A stretch of DNA of 64,000 bases from NCBI RefSeq assembly GCF_015356765.1, contig NZ_WTCQ01000001.1, positions 372,001 through 436,000 of the forward strand, read 5' to 3'. Origin of the DNA: Candidatus Clavichlamydia salmonicola. Its GTDB lineage: Bacteria; Chlamydiota; Chlamydiia; Chlamydiales; Chlamydiaceae. A program made the translations under genes and the position numbers. Below the pieces are notes generated by a model. The model searched no databases. It was not told the DNA's origin and saw nothing but the letters and a program-made list of their open reading frames with translations. This document shows, piece after piece, positions 63,194 to 64,000 of this stretch (positions are counted from its first letter, which is position 1; each line of letters opens with the position of its first letter).

Positions 63194-64000
63194 TGTTGAA
63201 AGTTTCTAATTTTCTTCGAGCGATGATTTTTAAATTTCTTTCCTGTTAGCACAGCTAATAGAGTTATATTGCATAGGGCAAACCATATGGGATGCTTCTT
63301 TGCAAAAGAAAAGCATTGAAATATTAGATTAGGTGGAACATCTGCTGCAGCAAATAAAGGCTGTTGTTTGATGATTTCTGGAGAGTCTTTATCTTTAATA
63401 ATCAATGTTCCTACAATGCTATTTGTTTTAATTGGAAGAGTGGGAATATCCCATGTTAAAGAAACGATAGGAGTATAGGGTTCTGATCTGTAAAAATCAT
63501 AAAACAGTCCTTTTGGCAAGGTAGTTATTAGTTTCTTGCGTCCACCCTTAACTTTAGTAGTAAAGACTTGTTTCCCAGGATCTAAAAGTATGCATCTTTG
63601 AAGAGGTTCATTAAAGGTTATTTCAAATAGCTTTATGATATTTTGATATAAATAAAAAAGATCAGTTCTACATCCCATACCTATTGCAATTAAGTCTCTG
63701 TTATTTGATTTAGCTGCAGCTACTAAATTTTTTCCAGCCATCTTTGTTGTACCAGTTTTGACTCCATAGGCTTTTGGGTAAAAAAAAGAACCTTTTTTAA
63801 GAAGGCGATTTGTTTGATAACAAACACATTTTTCTGATCCATCAGAGAGATGAACAATATGTTTTTTAAGTTTAACGATTTCTTGAAATAATGGCTCTTT
63901 GAGAGCTTCTCTTGTGATAAGAGCTAAATCTTCTATAGTACTAATATGTGCAGGATGGTGTAAGCCATGGGGGTTAAGAAAAGAGGTATTTTTACAACCA
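63190..64000 (-). CDS. D-alanyl-D-alanine carboxypeptidase (S11 family), 5' end outside window
   Basis: At least 269 residues are visible; the 5' end is beyond 64000. I extended it past the internal ATG at 63741, because the frame stays open to the window edge and reads CKNTSFLNPHGL (family: the NPHGL motif) and YGVKTGTTKMAGKNLVAAAK, which contains the KTG box of penicillin-binding DacA/PBP5-type enzymes. These trim the pentapeptide of peptidoglycan. The catalytic SxxK is not in the window. The C-terminus has a hydrophobic helix (IWFALCNITLLAVL) followed by a basic end, an anchor to the inner membrane. Confidence 0.88.
   Translation of the reverse strand, partial: GCKNTSFLNPHGLHHPAHISTIEDLALITREALKEPLFQEIVKLKKHIVHLSDGSEKCVCYQTNRLLKKGSFFYPKAYGVKTGTTKMAGKNLVAAAKSNNRDLIAIGMGCRTDLFYLYQNIIKLFEITFNEPLQRCILLDPGKQVFTTKVKGGRKKLITTLPKGLFYDFYRSEPYTPIVSLTWDIPTLPIKTNSIVGTLIIKDKDSPEIIKQQPLFAAADVPPNLIFQCFSFAKKHPIWFALCNITLLAVLTGKKFKNHRSKKIRNFQH

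Overview
The window is an AT-rich piece of a chromosome from the order Chlamydiales. The right-hand part follows the gene order known from Chlamydia trachomatis almost step by step: type III secretin, mcsB, mcsA, frr, pyrH, tsf, rpsB, PBP2, a TPR protein, sufBCDS, dppF/dppD, a DUF47 protein, a Pit phosphate permease and pgk. It departs from Chlamydiaceae in ways that suggest an environmental chlamydia, perhaps Rhabdochlamydia- or Simkania-like (low certainty). There is no ompA between rpsB and PBP2, no parB between sufS and dppF, and a block of about 36 kb of unfamiliar genes lies between the secretin and mcsB.

Region 1 (1-313) is the 3' end of a secretin, by synteny the type III outer-membrane ring sctC. 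Region 2 (about 547-36437) is the main discovery: a head-to-tail array on one strand. It holds 21 largely intact genes, one 5'-truncated copy, six clear pseudogenes and several smaller remnants, all from one protein family that I do not recognise. Members share five modules: an N-terminal LTxxSPxIxxW segment, a central QLxQLxASLLxL helix, a VPSLLxLS segment, a YLExxLxxxP segment, and a C-terminal ELDLLPLASxLPGY segment usually ending in (E/S)(K/R)C. Short members have about 310-360 residues. Long members have about 500-520 and carry an extra domain of exact 12-residue repeats. The first 18 residues of that domain match the spacing of an F-box core. Duplicated spacers, mosaic genes, in-frame deletions and decayed copies show active birth and death by recombination.

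Region 3 (36557-41521, minus strand) holds mcsB-mcsA, tRNA-Lys, tRNA-Glu, frr-pyrH-tsf-rpsB and tRNA-Gly. Region 4 (41757-51024, plus strand) holds a very large PBP2, a TPR protein and the sufBCDS iron-sulfur cluster operon. Region 5 (51014-54451, minus strand) holds a polysaccharide-deacetylase-like gene, a small exported protein and two peptide-transporter ATPases. Region 6 (54502-57733) holds the DUF47/Pit phosphate transport pair and pgk.

Region 7 (57856-62034) holds four unrecognised genes at the position where C. trachomatis carries the CT694/CT695 effector genes. One has a 50-residue tandem repeat and an SH3-ligand-like PxxPxR motif. Region 8 holds an RNA m5C methyltransferase and, convergent to it, a D-Ala-D-Ala carboxypeptidase cut by the window end. 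I infer, without proof, that the array and the post-pgk genes are host-interaction loci.
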